A DNA stretch of 41,208 nucleotides, from the NCBI GenBank assembly GCA_016845585.1, contig JAERSO010000074.1, forward strand, positions 1 to 41,208, in the 5' to 3' direction. Origin of the DNA: Acidimicrobiaceae bacterium. GTDB lineage: Bacteria; Actinomycetota; Acidimicrobiia; Acidimicrobiales; Aldehydirespiratoraceae. The first letter of the stretch is position 1; each line of letters begins with the position of its first letter. Under the pieces are notes generated by a model. It was not told the origin of the DNA and ran no database searches. It saw nothing but the letters and a program-made list of their open reading frames with translations. Of the stretch, positions 17,902-25,737 are shown piece after piece. The position numbers were made by a program, and so were the translations under genes.

Positions 17902-18594
17902 ATGACCGATCAGGACGAATCGCCACGGGCACCGCTCGACATGCTCGGGGCGCTGGCCAAGTCGGATGCTGAGCTCGATGATCACAGCCGCGTGATCGAG
18001 ATCTACACCATGGAGGGTTTGTTGCGGGTCTGGTGGTTCGGCGCTCCGACCGCCACCGACGTGGTGCTGATGTGCGGCGGCGCGATGGGCGGCGTCCTCG
18101 GCCCGGGGCGATCGCTCTACTTCACGCTCGGGCGACAGATGGCAGCGGAGGGGCGCGCCGGCATGGCGGTCGACTATCGCAAGCCCGGCGATCTCGGCCG
18201 CTGCCTCCTCGATGTCTGCGCCGCCACCGATCTCGCGATGCGCAACGGCGCTGAACGGTTCGCCATCCTGGGCCATTCATTCGGTGGCGCGGTCGCCATC
18301 CAGGCAGCAGGAACGTTCCCCGGCGCCACGGCGGGCGTCGTCACGTTCGCCACCCAGTCCGGCGGATGCGAGGAGGCCGAACGGATGGGCGACGTGCCGC
18401 TGCTGCTCCTCCACGGCCAGCGCGATTCGATCCTCGGCCCGGAGAACTCCTCGATGGTGCAGATGCTCGTGGGGCACGGCGAGATCCGCATGTTCCCCGA
18501 GGCCGACCACCTGATGGCCGAGGTCGCCGACGAACTGGAGACCATCGTCGGCCCGTGGATCACCCAGCGCTTCGAGGCCCACCGGGCGCTGTAG
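17902..18594 (+). CDS. Alpha/beta-hydrolase family protein
   Basis: 230 residues from ATG 17902; the frame is open further upstream through the tRNA-Cys gene, so the later ATG is chosen. Nucleophile elbow GHSFGGA (around residue 124), a later GQRDS providing the likely acid and EADHLM near the C-terminus providing the His make a complete Ser-Asp-His triad. VVLMCGGAMGG near residue 55 is the oxyanion-hole region. It is a soluble esterase or dienelactone-hydrolase-like enzyme of unknown substrate. It stands alone, and its last 35 bp overlap the 3' end of the small SOS-linked gene on the other strand. Confidence 0.82.
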   Translation: MTDQDESPRAPLDMLGALAKSDAELDDHSRVIEIYTMEGLLRVWWFGAPTATDVVLMCGGAMGGVLGPGRSLYFTLGRQMAAEGRAGMAVDYRKPGDLGRCLLDVCAATDLAMRNGAERFAILGHSFGGAVAIQAAGTFPGATAGVVTFATQSGGCEEAERMGDVPLLLLHGQRDSILGPENSSMVQMLVGHGEIRMFPEADHLMAEVADELETIVGPWITQRFEAHRAL

Positions 18595-18778
18595 CGGGAT
18601 CCTCGCCGAGAAGGTCCCGAAGGCCGTCCTCGACCCGTCGCAGCCGGGCGGTGACGTCACGGAGCCGTCCGAGCAGCGCCATCGCCTCCTCCCGCTTCAA
18701 CGCATCGGCCCCCGCAGGCAGCATCGCCAGCGAGCGGCGGAGGTGTTCGATCTCGTGGTCCCGGCCGAAATCCTGCAT
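18560..18778 (-). CDS. 72-residue helical protein behind a LexA box
   Basis: Starts MQDFGRDHEIEHLRRSLAML and ends after a Pro/Gly tail. Nearly the whole length is predicted helix with heptad-like Leu spacing (LRRSLAML, MALLGRLRDVTARLRRVEDGLRDLL), so a small coiled coil is likely. The start is set by a consensus promoter: -10 TACAGT lies 8 bp before the ATG, implying a leaderless or nearly leaderless transcript. The spacer holds a perfect SOS operator, so the gene should be induced by DNA damage through LexA. No known SOS protein matches. Its 3' end overlaps the convergent hydrolase gene by 35 bp. A DUF222/HNH fragment lies 1 kb away. Function is unknown. Confidence 0.7.
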   Translation of the reverse strand: MQDFGRDHEIEHLRRSLAMLPAGADALKREEAMALLGRLRDVTARLRRVEDGLRDLLGEDPATAPGGPRSAG

Positions 18779-18786
18779 CGGGTTCG

Positions 18787-18816
18787 ACTGTACCGAACGT
18801 ATGTTCGTTTGCCCAA
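18787..18816 (-). promoter_or_regulatory. SOS promoter with consensus LexA box
   Basis: CGAACGTATGTTCG at 18794-18807 matches the actinobacterial/Gram-positive LexA box CGAAC-N4-GTTCG exactly. On the minus strand it lies inside the 18-bp spacer between -35 TTGGGC (18811-18816) and -10 TACAGT (18787-18792). LexA bound here would block RNA polymerase. It serves the 72-residue gene starting at 18778. Confidence 0.85.
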
Positions 18817-18820
18817 CTCG

Positions 18821-19232
18821 GACGGCCCCAAGGCCCCTTCTGGGTGCACCCGGCCGCCAGCACCTCGCCCTGACAGCCTGACAGAGTCCAGAGGCGGCCA
18901 GAACGCCCCCACCTCGGAAGGTCGCGGGAGTGGCGGAAGGCGGTCGCCAGAGTGGCGGACCTGCCGCTGCGTCATGTGGATTGCCCCCTCGTGTGCGGCG
19001 CCGACACCACGGCCAACCCGCATCATGCGAGATCGTTGCCTTCGACAGGGCATGCGCTGTGCGAGATTCGGGTTTGGTTGATGCCGAGCGGACTCTCCTG
19101 CGAAGTAGGAACTGAAACCGTGCGCCCGAATCGCGGCCCGCCCATCTGGCTCTGGGCAAGACCGAACGGGTGCCAGTTCCGAACACCTCGCCGCTCGAGT
19201 ATGAGTCCCTTGGCGTGGTGGGGTTTCGCTTG
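18821..19232. other. 412 bp without recognisable gene
   Basis: Short open frames exist on both strands, but none has family resemblance, a good start context or the codon bias of neighbouring genes. It lies between the SOS promoter and the degraded minus-strand gene and may be remnant DNA. I see no RNA or repeat structure in it. Confidence 0.5.
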
Positions 19233-19711
19233 CTACTGGAGGCCTGAACCGTAGGTGTAGTAGTACCAGCCGTCTCCGAGAACGGACATGGTGCAGGAGG
19301 TGATACTGCCGAGCGCCCGGCACCGGGGTTCCCCAGCCGGGCTGAAGACAATGCCGTTGCCCCAAAGAGGTGCCAGTGGATCGTGCCGGCGCCGGTGAAC
19401 CAGACGCTCAAAGATGTGCCTGCGCCGGCACCACCCGGATCGGTCACCAGAGGAGCCACATGGATGCCAGTGCGATGCCAGCGCATCAATCCACACCTAC
19501 CCGGGTCCACCCAGGGCTCATCGGCGTCGTAGCTCGCCATTGCGTCTTCGGCACGTCGCTCGAAACAGGCCCGCTGGAGTTCGAATCCCAGCTGCCACTC
19601 GGGCGGACCCATGAGGATGGCGAACGCCGCGAGGACGCTGACGGCTGGCCCGAGCAATCCAACTCCCGTCGCGTGCCATCGCCACCAGATCAGGGCCCAG
19701 ATGGCCCACCA
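19233..19711 (-). pseudogene. Truncated, frameshifted small membrane protein
   Basis: Reading leftwards from about 19711 the frame gives two Trp-rich hydrophobic segments (WWAIWALIWWRW, GLLGPAVSVLAAFAILMG). A soluble part follows (PEWQLGFELQRACFERRAED, GLMRWHRTGIHVAPLV, WFTGAGTIHWHLFG). After a frameshift near 19360-19375 a second frame continues with WGNGIVFSPAGEPRCRALG, TSCTMSV and GDGWYYYTYGSGLQ to the stop at 19233. The codon bias is coding-like in both pieces. No ATG or GTG is found upstream in frame before it runs into the DUF222/HNH fragment at 19714, so the N-terminus has been lost. A TTG at 19657 could give a shorter product. I do not recognise the family. Confidence 0.5.
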
Positions 19712-19713
19712 GG

Positions 19714-20274
19714 CAACAGCGGGCAGACGCGCTGCACCAGGTCTTCCTTGATGCTGCGACCAACCCTGATGGCAGCTACGTAGCCGACATCACCACCGAC
19801 ATCGTGATGGATCAGGCCACGTACGAGACGATGCTCTCTCGCCTCGACGGCGGTCCCTCCCAGCCACTCGACCCCACCACCCTGCGCTGCGAGACCCTCG
19901 GCGGTGTCCAGCTCGACCCCGCCGAGGCAGTGGCAGTGTCACTCATCGGTGACTTCCGTCGGGTCATTCTCGACGGAAGCGGAGTCACCATCGATCTGAG
20001 AAGGCGGCGACTGTTCACGGGTGGCGCCCGACTCGCCGCCCAACTCCAGCGAACCCGCTGCTACTGGCCCGGCTGCTGGACTCGCACACCCGTGTACGAG
20101 ATCGATCATCTCAGACCCCATGCCGGCGGCGGGTCAACCAACCCCGAAAACGGGGAACCCGCTTGTGGATGTCACAACCAAACCAAGCAACGCGGCTTCA
20201 CCGTCACCCGAAATCCTGCCGGTGGCCTCGGCCTCACTCGCCCCGACGGATCAATCCTCGCACTGGCAGCGTGA
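19714..20274 (+). pseudogene. DUF222/HNH endonuclease (13E12 type), 5'-truncated copy
   Basis: Homology to the second copy in this window (32595-33828) begins abruptly at QQRADALHQVFLDAATNPDG and runs to the stop. The C-terminal HNH nuclease module is intact: CYWPGCW, EIDHLRPHAGGGSTNPENGEPACGCHN and GFTVTRNP. The N-terminal DUF222 domain (about 200 residues) is missing. An ATG at 19804 could yield a 156-residue nuclease fragment. DUF222/HNH proteins are abundant repeats in actinobacteria (REP13E12 in mycobacteria) and are sometimes LexA-controlled. The truncation coincides with the lost 5' end of the opposite gene, which marks a rearrangement point. Confidence 0.8.
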
Positions 20275-20306
20275 CCGGCGCGCCTGGGCGGCGCCGAGCT
20301 GCACGC

Positions 20307-20984
20307 TCAGGCAGAGACGTCCTCTGAAGGGAAATCGCCGTACACCTGCCACGCCTCGTCGAGCACGGCGGTCGGATCTCCCGTCCAGTCCAGCGCCTCG
20401 ATCTGACGGCGACTCCGGCGAGTGCCGATCGAGCGAAGGAAGTCATACGACGTGGCGTCGAGGCGCACGTCGGCCGATCCGTCAGCGCTCGGCTCAGCAT
20501 CCGTGAGGTTGACATCGATCTCCGTGCCGAGACGCTCCGAGACATTCGCCTTGAGCACATCCACATAGCGGGTAGCGGCCACGTCGACGCCGGGGCCGGA
20601 CGGGTCGATGGCCAGGCCGAGGGCGTGCTGGACGTCATGGACGTGCATCACGAGATCGGCGACCAGCGCCGCACCCATCGCCGGGATCTCCGCATAGAGC
20701 GCCTCGATCGGCTCGCCGTAGCCGCGCCACTCCGCTGCCACCTCGGCCAATGTCCGGTCTGCTCGCTCAGCGACCTGGCGAGCCGTGTTCTCCTCGCTCC
20801 CGAGGCCGGCACGCATGCCGTCGACCAGGTCGGCGTTGAGGCCACACACATGCGAGACCACGTCGACCACGCGCCACTCGGGGCACATGGGCACCATGGT
20901 GTCGGCGGCGTCCGCCGGCAGGGCGGTGAGTTCGTCCAGGAACGAATCGCGGATGTCTCGATAGAGGGGCCAGAAATCAGTCAC
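20307..20984 (-). CDS. Mycothiol-dependent maleylpyruvate isomerase-like (MDMPI) protein
   Basis: 225 residues from GTG 20984. It belongs to the DinB-like helical-bundle family whose members use mycothiol as thiol cofactor and bind a divalent metal. CPEWRVVDVVSHVCGLNADLV contains the first His ligand. DLVMHVHDVQHALG corresponds to the E-xxx-H ligand pair, with Asp in place of the usual Glu. The C-terminal part (RLDATSYDFLRSIGTRRSRRQIEALDWTGD) is the typical SCP2-like tail. Family functions include maleylpyruvate isomerisation in the gentisate pathway and general thiol transfer. It is the last gene of the seven-gene minus-strand operon, 9 bp after the MBL-fold gene, which supports a role in aromatic degradation or detoxification. 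Confidence 0.8.
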   Translation of the reverse strand: MTDFWPLYRDIRDSFLDELTALPADAADTMVPMCPEWRVVDVVSHVCGLNADLVDGMRAGLGSEENTARQVAERADRTLAEVAAEWRGYGEPIEALYAEIPAMGAALVADLVMHVHDVQHALGLAIDPSGPGVDVAATRYVDVLKANVSERLGTEIDVNLTDAEPSADGSADVRLDATSYDFLRSIGTRRSRRQIEALDWTGDPTAVLDEAWQVYGDFPSEDVSA

Positions 20985-20993
20985 CGCTACACG

Positions 20994-21899
20994 CTAGACG
21001 GCTCGCATCAGTCCGTCGCCGAGATCCTCGACTTCGCCACGCTCGTGCATTCGGGCCAGATGGAGCCGAGCCGTTCGCTCCTCCACCGCATCGGCGAACG
21101 CCACCTCGACGCCGGGTCGGTAGACGAACCGGTGCTCGACCATTTCGGGAACCGTCCGCGGCTCGGCCAGGAAGTCGAGCATCGCCTGGTGGCGCCGAGG
21201 AATCACGGCCTCGAAGGCGTCGAGCATCTCGAGGAACGTCTCCCGCTCCTCAATGATGCCCTTGTGGTGGAAGGTGACGTAGTACTTCGCCTCCTCGGCC
21301 CGCGCGATCTTCATGCTCTCCTCGAACTGGTCGAGATCACTCCAGACGTCGCCGTAGTACGGACCGAATCCGCTGAGATCGATGTCGGAGAGGAAGAACA
21401 CCCCACCGGTTATCCGAAAGCCGCTGTGGCCACGGGTGTGACCCGGCAGATGCACGGCCTCGACCGACACGCCGCCGCCGAGATCCCAGACATGGCCGTC
21501 CTGAAAGCCGTTGGCATCGGGCCGAGCGGTGTAGTGGAACTCCTCCTGGAACGTCACTGCCATCTCCGGATTGGCCTCCATCGTGTAGCCGAAGATGCCG
21601 AGGAGCCCTTCGATGCTGTTGACCGCAGGAAGATCCTCCTCGTGGATGTGAAACCTGGCATCCGGGAAGGCGATGTTGCCGGCGAGGTGGTCCTCGTGGC
21701 CGTGACTGTTGATCACCGCGTCGACATCGGGCGGTGCGCCGTACTCGACCACCGACACCGACGGGTCGATGATGACCGACTCGCTCGCGCCGCGCACCAA
21801 CAGCGACGTGCCGCTCGGATACGCCCCGGCCTTGCCTCCGGTCAATGCTGTGACGGCATCACCCAGCGGCCGTGCTCCTTCACCCCATGCCTCGAACAT
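20994..21899 (-). CDS. MBL-fold metallo-hydrolase
   Basis: 301 residues. The metal-binding motif SHGHEDHLAGN provides His66, His68, Asp70 and His71. PGHTRGHSGF provides the next His, and FFLSDIDLSG the bridging Asp, so a dinuclear zinc or iron site is likely. The C-terminal region has a conserved HHKG. Members hydrolyse thioesters, lactones or phosphoesters. It is 9 bp from both neighbours in the catabolic operon, where hydrolysis of a CoA thioester or lactone intermediate would fit, but the substrate is not shown by the sequence. No signal peptide; cytoplasmic. Confidence 0.88.
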   Translation of the reverse strand: MFEAWGEGARPLGDAVTALTGGKAGAYPSGTSLLVRGASESVIIDPSVSVVEYGAPPDVDAVINSHGHEDHLAGNIAFPDARFHIHEEDLPAVNSIEGLLGIFGYTMEANPEMAVTFQEEFHYTARPDANGFQDGHVWDLGGGVSVEAVHLPGHTRGHSGFRITGGVFFLSDIDLSGFGPYYGDVWSDLDQFEESMKIARAEEAKYYVTFHHKGIIEERETFLEMLDAFEAVIPRRHQAMLDFLAEPRTVPEMVEHRFVYRPGVEVAFADAVEERTARLHLARMHERGEVEDLGDGLMRAV

Positions 21900-21908
21900 G
21901 GGCGCAGG

Positions 21909-22343
21909 TTAGGCCTCAGCGCCCTCGGAAACCTGCATCGAATCGAGCCATGCCTCCGCCTCGGCGAGGCTTTCGAACAGCTTCAACTCCGGCAATGACG
22001 AAACAGGCACGGGCGCGAGGACCGAGCGCACGTCGATGTAGGGCTCGGCAATCGATTCGAGGTACGCCTTCGTGCCGGCCACCGCGATTCGATATTCGGG
22101 TCCGCGAACGAAGGCGCCCCGGAAGCTCCGCATCGTCCGGTGATGCTCTTCGGGTGAGAAATCCGCGGGGGCGAGCTCCATGCAGTCGAGCACCATGTCG
22201 ACCGATGTCTCGTCGGGGTCAGCCACGGTCGCGGCGCCGGCAGTCAACAGGTAAGCATCGGGCGTCGGCGTGCCGGTCATGTGCAGGAACAACCGCGCGC
22301 CCACACGTTCCACGATGCTGTTCCCACCACTCCAAGTCGGCAT
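21909..22343 (-). CDS. STAS/SpoIIAA-like small protein
   Basis: 144 residues from ATG 22343 (MPTWSGGNSIVERVG); an in-frame ATG at 22358 would add five. The pattern of beta strands and helices and motifs such as TSVDMVLDCMELAPADFSPEEHHR, YRIAVAGTKAY and ending FESLAEAEAWLDSM resemble the SpoIIAA-like/STAS fold of stand-alone small proteins that bind lipids or partners. No catalytic motif. It lies between the dehalogenase-like gene (25 bp) and the MBL gene (9 bp), clearly in the operon. Its role there is unknown. Confidence 0.65.
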   Translation of the reverse strand: MPTWSGGNSIVERVGARLFLHMTGTPTPDAYLLTAGAATVADPDETSVDMVLDCMELAPADFSPEEHHRTMRSFRGAFVRGPEYRIAVAGTKAYLESIAEPYIDVRSVLAPVPVSSLPELKLFESLAEAEAWLDSMQVSEGAEA

Positions 22344-22368
22344 CGGCGCAGGATACACCGAGCGTTGT

Positions 22369-24453
22369 TCAGCGCCGTCTCACGCGAGCGGTAGCCGGCG
22401 ACTCGGCCTGCTCGCCGCGTGCCACCGCCGCCTTGCGATCGAGCTTGACCGGCACGCCGAGGGCATCTCCCGGCGGAAGCACATCAGGCGGGTACAGGGC
22501 GATCTTCTGCTTGTCCGCGATGCGGCCACCGTTCATGTCCAGCTCTCGGGCGTTCGTACCCTTCTCGGGTTCGACTGTTCGGCCGGCCTTCCACTCGAGG
22601 TCCCACCACCATTTCTTGACAGCGTTGATCGACCCGTTGCCGACCCGGTCGTCGAGCCTCGCGATCGTGCGGCGGGTGAACGGCAGCTTGATCGCCGCCC
22701 ACAGGGCGAGGCGCTCGGCGAGGATCCCTTCGGTGTTGTACGGGCACGTCTTCATGCAACGGCCGCACGCCGCGCCCTTCATGTTCCCCAGGCGGTACTT
22801 GGTGCACTTCTCGACGTCGGGCTTCCAGATCTCGTAGCCGTTGAACATGATCTTGTCGCCGAAGGGGATGGCACCACACGGGCACTCCCGCGCGCACTTC
22901 GTGCATTTCTCGCAGAAGTCCTGCAACCCGAAGTCGATCATGTCGTCCGGGGTCAGCGGCATGTTCGTCGTCATCACCACCGATTTGAAGCGCGGCCCGA
23001 CGAACGGGTTGAGAACGAGTTCGCCGATCCGGCTCAGCTCGCCGAGGCCGGCCTCCAGCACGAGCGGGATGTGCAGGACTTCGGACAGGCGGTTGGTCTG
23101 CGACCTTGCACCGAAACCGAGTGAACGAACGTGCTCGGCCATGATTCCGGCGATCTGGGCCCCGCGCATGTAGGCCCGCATCGACTGGGCCCCACTCACC
23201 CAGTCGTCGCCGCTCGCGCCCTCCATCGTCTCGTAGCCCTGGTCGAGCAGGATGACGACGGCGTACTCGTGGTCGGGTTCGATGACCGACCCGTCACCCC
23301 GGTGTGAGTACCAGGCATGGGTCGGCACCCTGCAGACACCCACCATGTCGCCGCCGAGGTGGTATGCAAGCGCCTTCAACGCGTCGGCATTGTGATCTGG
23401 ATCCGATGTGCCCGGCGCTTCGAGATCGGCGATCTCGCCGTCCTGGTGGGGAACCATCGCCCCGATCTGCTGGACGTAGCTCTGAGCCTGCGGCGTCTTG
23501 AAGGCGAAGACCTTGACGTCCTCCTGGAACTTCGGACCCATGTCGCCGTGCGCCGCTCGGGGAAACCCACCCGCACGAACCGGCACCCGTTCGATCTCAT
23601 CGGGGAGCACGAGCGTCGTCGCTTCCCCGACTCGTTTGATCCGCTCCATCGGGTACCGACCCATGTGGAGCGGGCGATGGTCGCCGTTGAGCCGAGCGAT
23701 CCGCGCTCGCGTGCCGCCCCAGCCCAACAGCCAGCCGAGCCCTGCGGTGGAACGGAGTCGCTGCAGGACACCGCGTCGGGCGAGCGGAGCATCCGGTGTG
23801 ATCTCCATGTCGGTGGAGACGACCGACAGGGCAAAGCCGGATCCGAGGAACGGCGCTCGGAGTTCGCGGCCGCGACCCTCGATGAGGCCGCACTGCAGCG
23901 CCACACGATCGATGTCGAGGTCCGTCGACGTCGGTGTGTGAGCAACGGCGTCGAATCCGAGCCGCCGGATGTAGGAGGCGGTGAGAACGGCGAGCTCGGC
24001 TGCCCTGAGGTCTGCGTTGAGCTGCCGCGTGCCGTCGATCCATTCGTCGCCCGGTTGCGGCGAGGCATGCGTTCGGGTGTGAGCGACGAGCGCCACGATC
24101 GCGAACCGATGTCCACGCTGCTCCCCAGTCCACGCCTCATCGGGGACGACACCGCATCCCGCCATGTCCGCATCGAGGAAGTACAGCCCGGACTTCAGAT
24201 TGTGTGCTCGTTCGGTCGGATCCGTCGGAACCGGTGCCTGCGGAGAGACATCATCGGTTCGCTGGGCGTCGAACAGATCGAGATAGAGCCCGTAGGCGTG
24301 CGCCGCGGATTGCGGGCCGGGGTCACCGAACTCAGCTGGACGCGTCCCGCCGATCGCCAGGGGTCGGGCGGTCGGGTCGCTCATCCGCGGGAGACGCTCG
24401 AGCGGGTACGGCCCGAGGTGTACAGGGCGCCGGCGATGCGAGAACAACTTCAC
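22369..24453 (-). CDS. Reductive-dehalogenase-like protein with duplicated domain and two [4Fe-4S] motifs
   Basis: 694 residues. The C-terminal part has two ferredoxin-type clusters in the RdhA arrangement: C514-x2-C517-x2-C520-x3-C524P and C550-x12-C563-x2-C566-x3-C570P. Between them lies GAIPFGDK, as in RdhA and related corrinoid reductases. Ahead of this a domain is present twice: residues about 9-226 and 260-505. Matching pairs are HLGPYPLERLPRM/HMGRYPMERIKRV, GDEWIDGTRQ/GDDWVSGAQS, SYIRRLGFDA/EHVRSLGFGA and STDMEITPD/TTNMPLTPD. RdhA enzymes remove halogens from aryl halides using cobalamin. There is no Tat signal, so a cytoplasmic catabolic type is implied, and no rdhB or fused reductase domain. 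It sits 9 bp from a flavin monooxygenase in the operon. Cobalamin binding cannot be proven by eye, so a non-dehalogenating corrinoid reductase is the main alternative. Confidence 0.8.
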   Translation of the reverse strand: MKLFSHRRRPVHLGPYPLERLPRMSDPTARPLAIGGTRPAEFGDPGPQSAAHAYGLYLDLFDAQRTDDVSPQAPVPTDPTERAHNLKSGLYFLDADMAGCGVVPDEAWTGEQRGHRFAIVALVAHTRTHASPQPGDEWIDGTRQLNADLRAAELAVLTASYIRRLGFDAVAHTPTSTDLDIDRVALQCGLIEGRGRELRAPFLGSGFALSVVSTDMEITPDAPLARRGVLQRLRSTAGLGWLLGWGGTRARIARLNGDHRPLHMGRYPMERIKRVGEATTLVLPDEIERVPVRAGGFPRAAHGDMGPKFQEDVKVFAFKTPQAQSYVQQIGAMVPHQDGEIADLEAPGTSDPDHNADALKALAYHLGGDMVGVCRVPTHAWYSHRGDGSVIEPDHEYAVVILLDQGYETMEGASGDDWVSGAQSMRAYMRGAQIAGIMAEHVRSLGFGARSQTNRLSEVLHIPLVLEAGLGELSRIGELVLNPFVGPRFKSVVMTTNMPLTPDDMIDFGLQDFCEKCTKCARECPCGAIPFGDKIMFNGYEIWKPDVEKCTKYRLGNMKGAACGRCMKTCPYNTEGILAERLALWAAIKLPFTRRTIARLDDRVGNGSINAVKKWWWDLEWKAGRTVEPEKGTNARELDMNGGRIADKQKIALYPPDVLPPGDALGVPVKLDRKAAVARGEQAESPATARVRRR

Positions 24454-24462
24454 CGTCGACCC

Positions 24463-25737
24463 CTACCCGACCCGCGAACCCGGTTCGATGATCGGTGGCC
24501 GAGCATTCAGCGTCTCGATGTCGAACCCAGCGAGCTTCTTGTACTTGTCCGCGAGCGCGGCTCGCTCCTCATAGGGCATGACGTCGTTGATGTCCTCGAA
24601 CTCCCCACCGCAGCGATCCTGCACGATGTTGACGACCGAATCCGGCCCGGCCCCGCGGCCGGCGAGAATGAGTCGACCGGCCACCGGGCGAATCTCGTCC
24701 TCGTACGCAGCCATCGCCTCGGGATTCACCCCATGATCCACGAACCCCCGGCCGATTTTGCGGGCATCGATGATCGCCTGGCTGGCCCCGTTCGAGCCCA
24801 CCGGGTACATGATGTGGGCCGCGTCACCCATCAGGGTGACGCGACCATCCGTCCACGAATCGATCGGGTCACGATCGACCATCGGATACTCGAACACTTC
24901 CTCCGTGCGTTCGATGAGGTCGAGCGGGTCGATCCACGGGGGATCCCAGTCGCGGTAGCTGTCGATGAAGTCGGCCTTGTCGGCGAGTCGATTCCAGTCC
25001 TCACGATTCCACTCGTGGTCGGGGTCGTACGTGGTCTCGGCGATCCAGTTGATCAGGGCCTCTCCGGTGTCTGGGTCCGTGGCGGAGATCGGGTACGTGA
25101 CGAACCGCAGAAACGGCGTGCCCATGATCGCCATCGATGCACCGCTGCGGAATGGCTTCGCCCGCGTAGCACCGCGCCAGAGAATCGCGCGACTCCAGAT
25201 GGGCGGACCCTCGTCCGGCACCATCTGAGCCCGGATCGCCGAGTGCAGCCCATCGGCGGCAACGAGGAGCGGACCAGAGATCTCCGTTGACTGACCGTCC
25301 GCGTCGAGCCGGAGACGAATCGAACCCCCATCATTGACGTAGCCCGTGGCCCGAGCGCCGAGTTGCACTGCATCGGGGCCGAGACGCTCGACGACCGCAT
25401 CGAACAACATCATCTGGAGCTGGCCTCGATGCACTGAGTACTGGGGCCAGGCGTAGCCGGCTTCCAATCCTCGTGGCTCGCTCCAGATCTCCTTGCCGTC
25501 CTTCGTGTAGAAGCCGTATTCCTTGGTGGCGACTCCGACCTCCGGCAGCCGTTCACCCAGCCCGAGATCGATCAATTCGCGAACGGCGTTGGGTTGAATG
25601 TTGATCCCGACCCCGAGCGGGCGCAGTGCCCTGGTCGACTCGAACACCCGCACCGGCACGCCGATCTGGTGACAGGTCAGGGCGAGGGTCAAGCCGGCGA
25701 TTCCGCCGCCGGCGATCAGGATTGGGTCTTCGGACAT
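24463..25737 (-). CDS. FAD-dependent aromatic-ring-type monooxygenase
   Basis: 424 residues from ATG 25737. It has the class A flavoprotein hydroxylase layout: dinucleotide motif ILIAGGGIAGLTLALT at the N-terminus, then RPLGVGINIQPNAVREL. The DG motif is LLVAADGLHSAIR, and the GD motif is GRVTLMGDAAHIMYPVGSNGASQAIIDA. Relatives include salicylate and 3-hydroxybenzoate hydroxylases, which hydroxylate phenolic acids using NAD(P)H and O2. Its start overlaps the end of the upstream hydrolase gene by 22 bp and its stop is 9 bp from the dehalogenase-like gene, so it belongs to the same operon. A phenol released by the sulfatase is a sensible substrate, by inference. Confidence 0.92.
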   Translation of the reverse strand: MSEDPILIAGGGIAGLTLALTCHQIGVPVRVFESTRALRPLGVGINIQPNAVRELIDLGLGERLPEVGVATKEYGFYTKDGKEIWSEPRGLEAGYAWPQYSVHRGQLQMMLFDAVVERLGPDAVQLGARATGYVNDGGSIRLRLDADGQSTEISGPLLVAADGLHSAIRAQMVPDEGPPIWSRAILWRGATRAKPFRSGASMAIMGTPFLRFVTYPISATDPDTGEALINWIAETTYDPDHEWNREDWNRLADKADFIDSYRDWDPPWIDPLDLIERTEEVFEYPMVDRDPIDSWTDGRVTLMGDAAHIMYPVGSNGASQAIIDARKIGRGFVDHGVNPEAMAAYEDEIRPVAGRLILAGRGAGPDSVVNIVQDRCGGEFEDINDVMPYEERAALADKYKKLAGFDIETLNARPPIIEPGSRVG

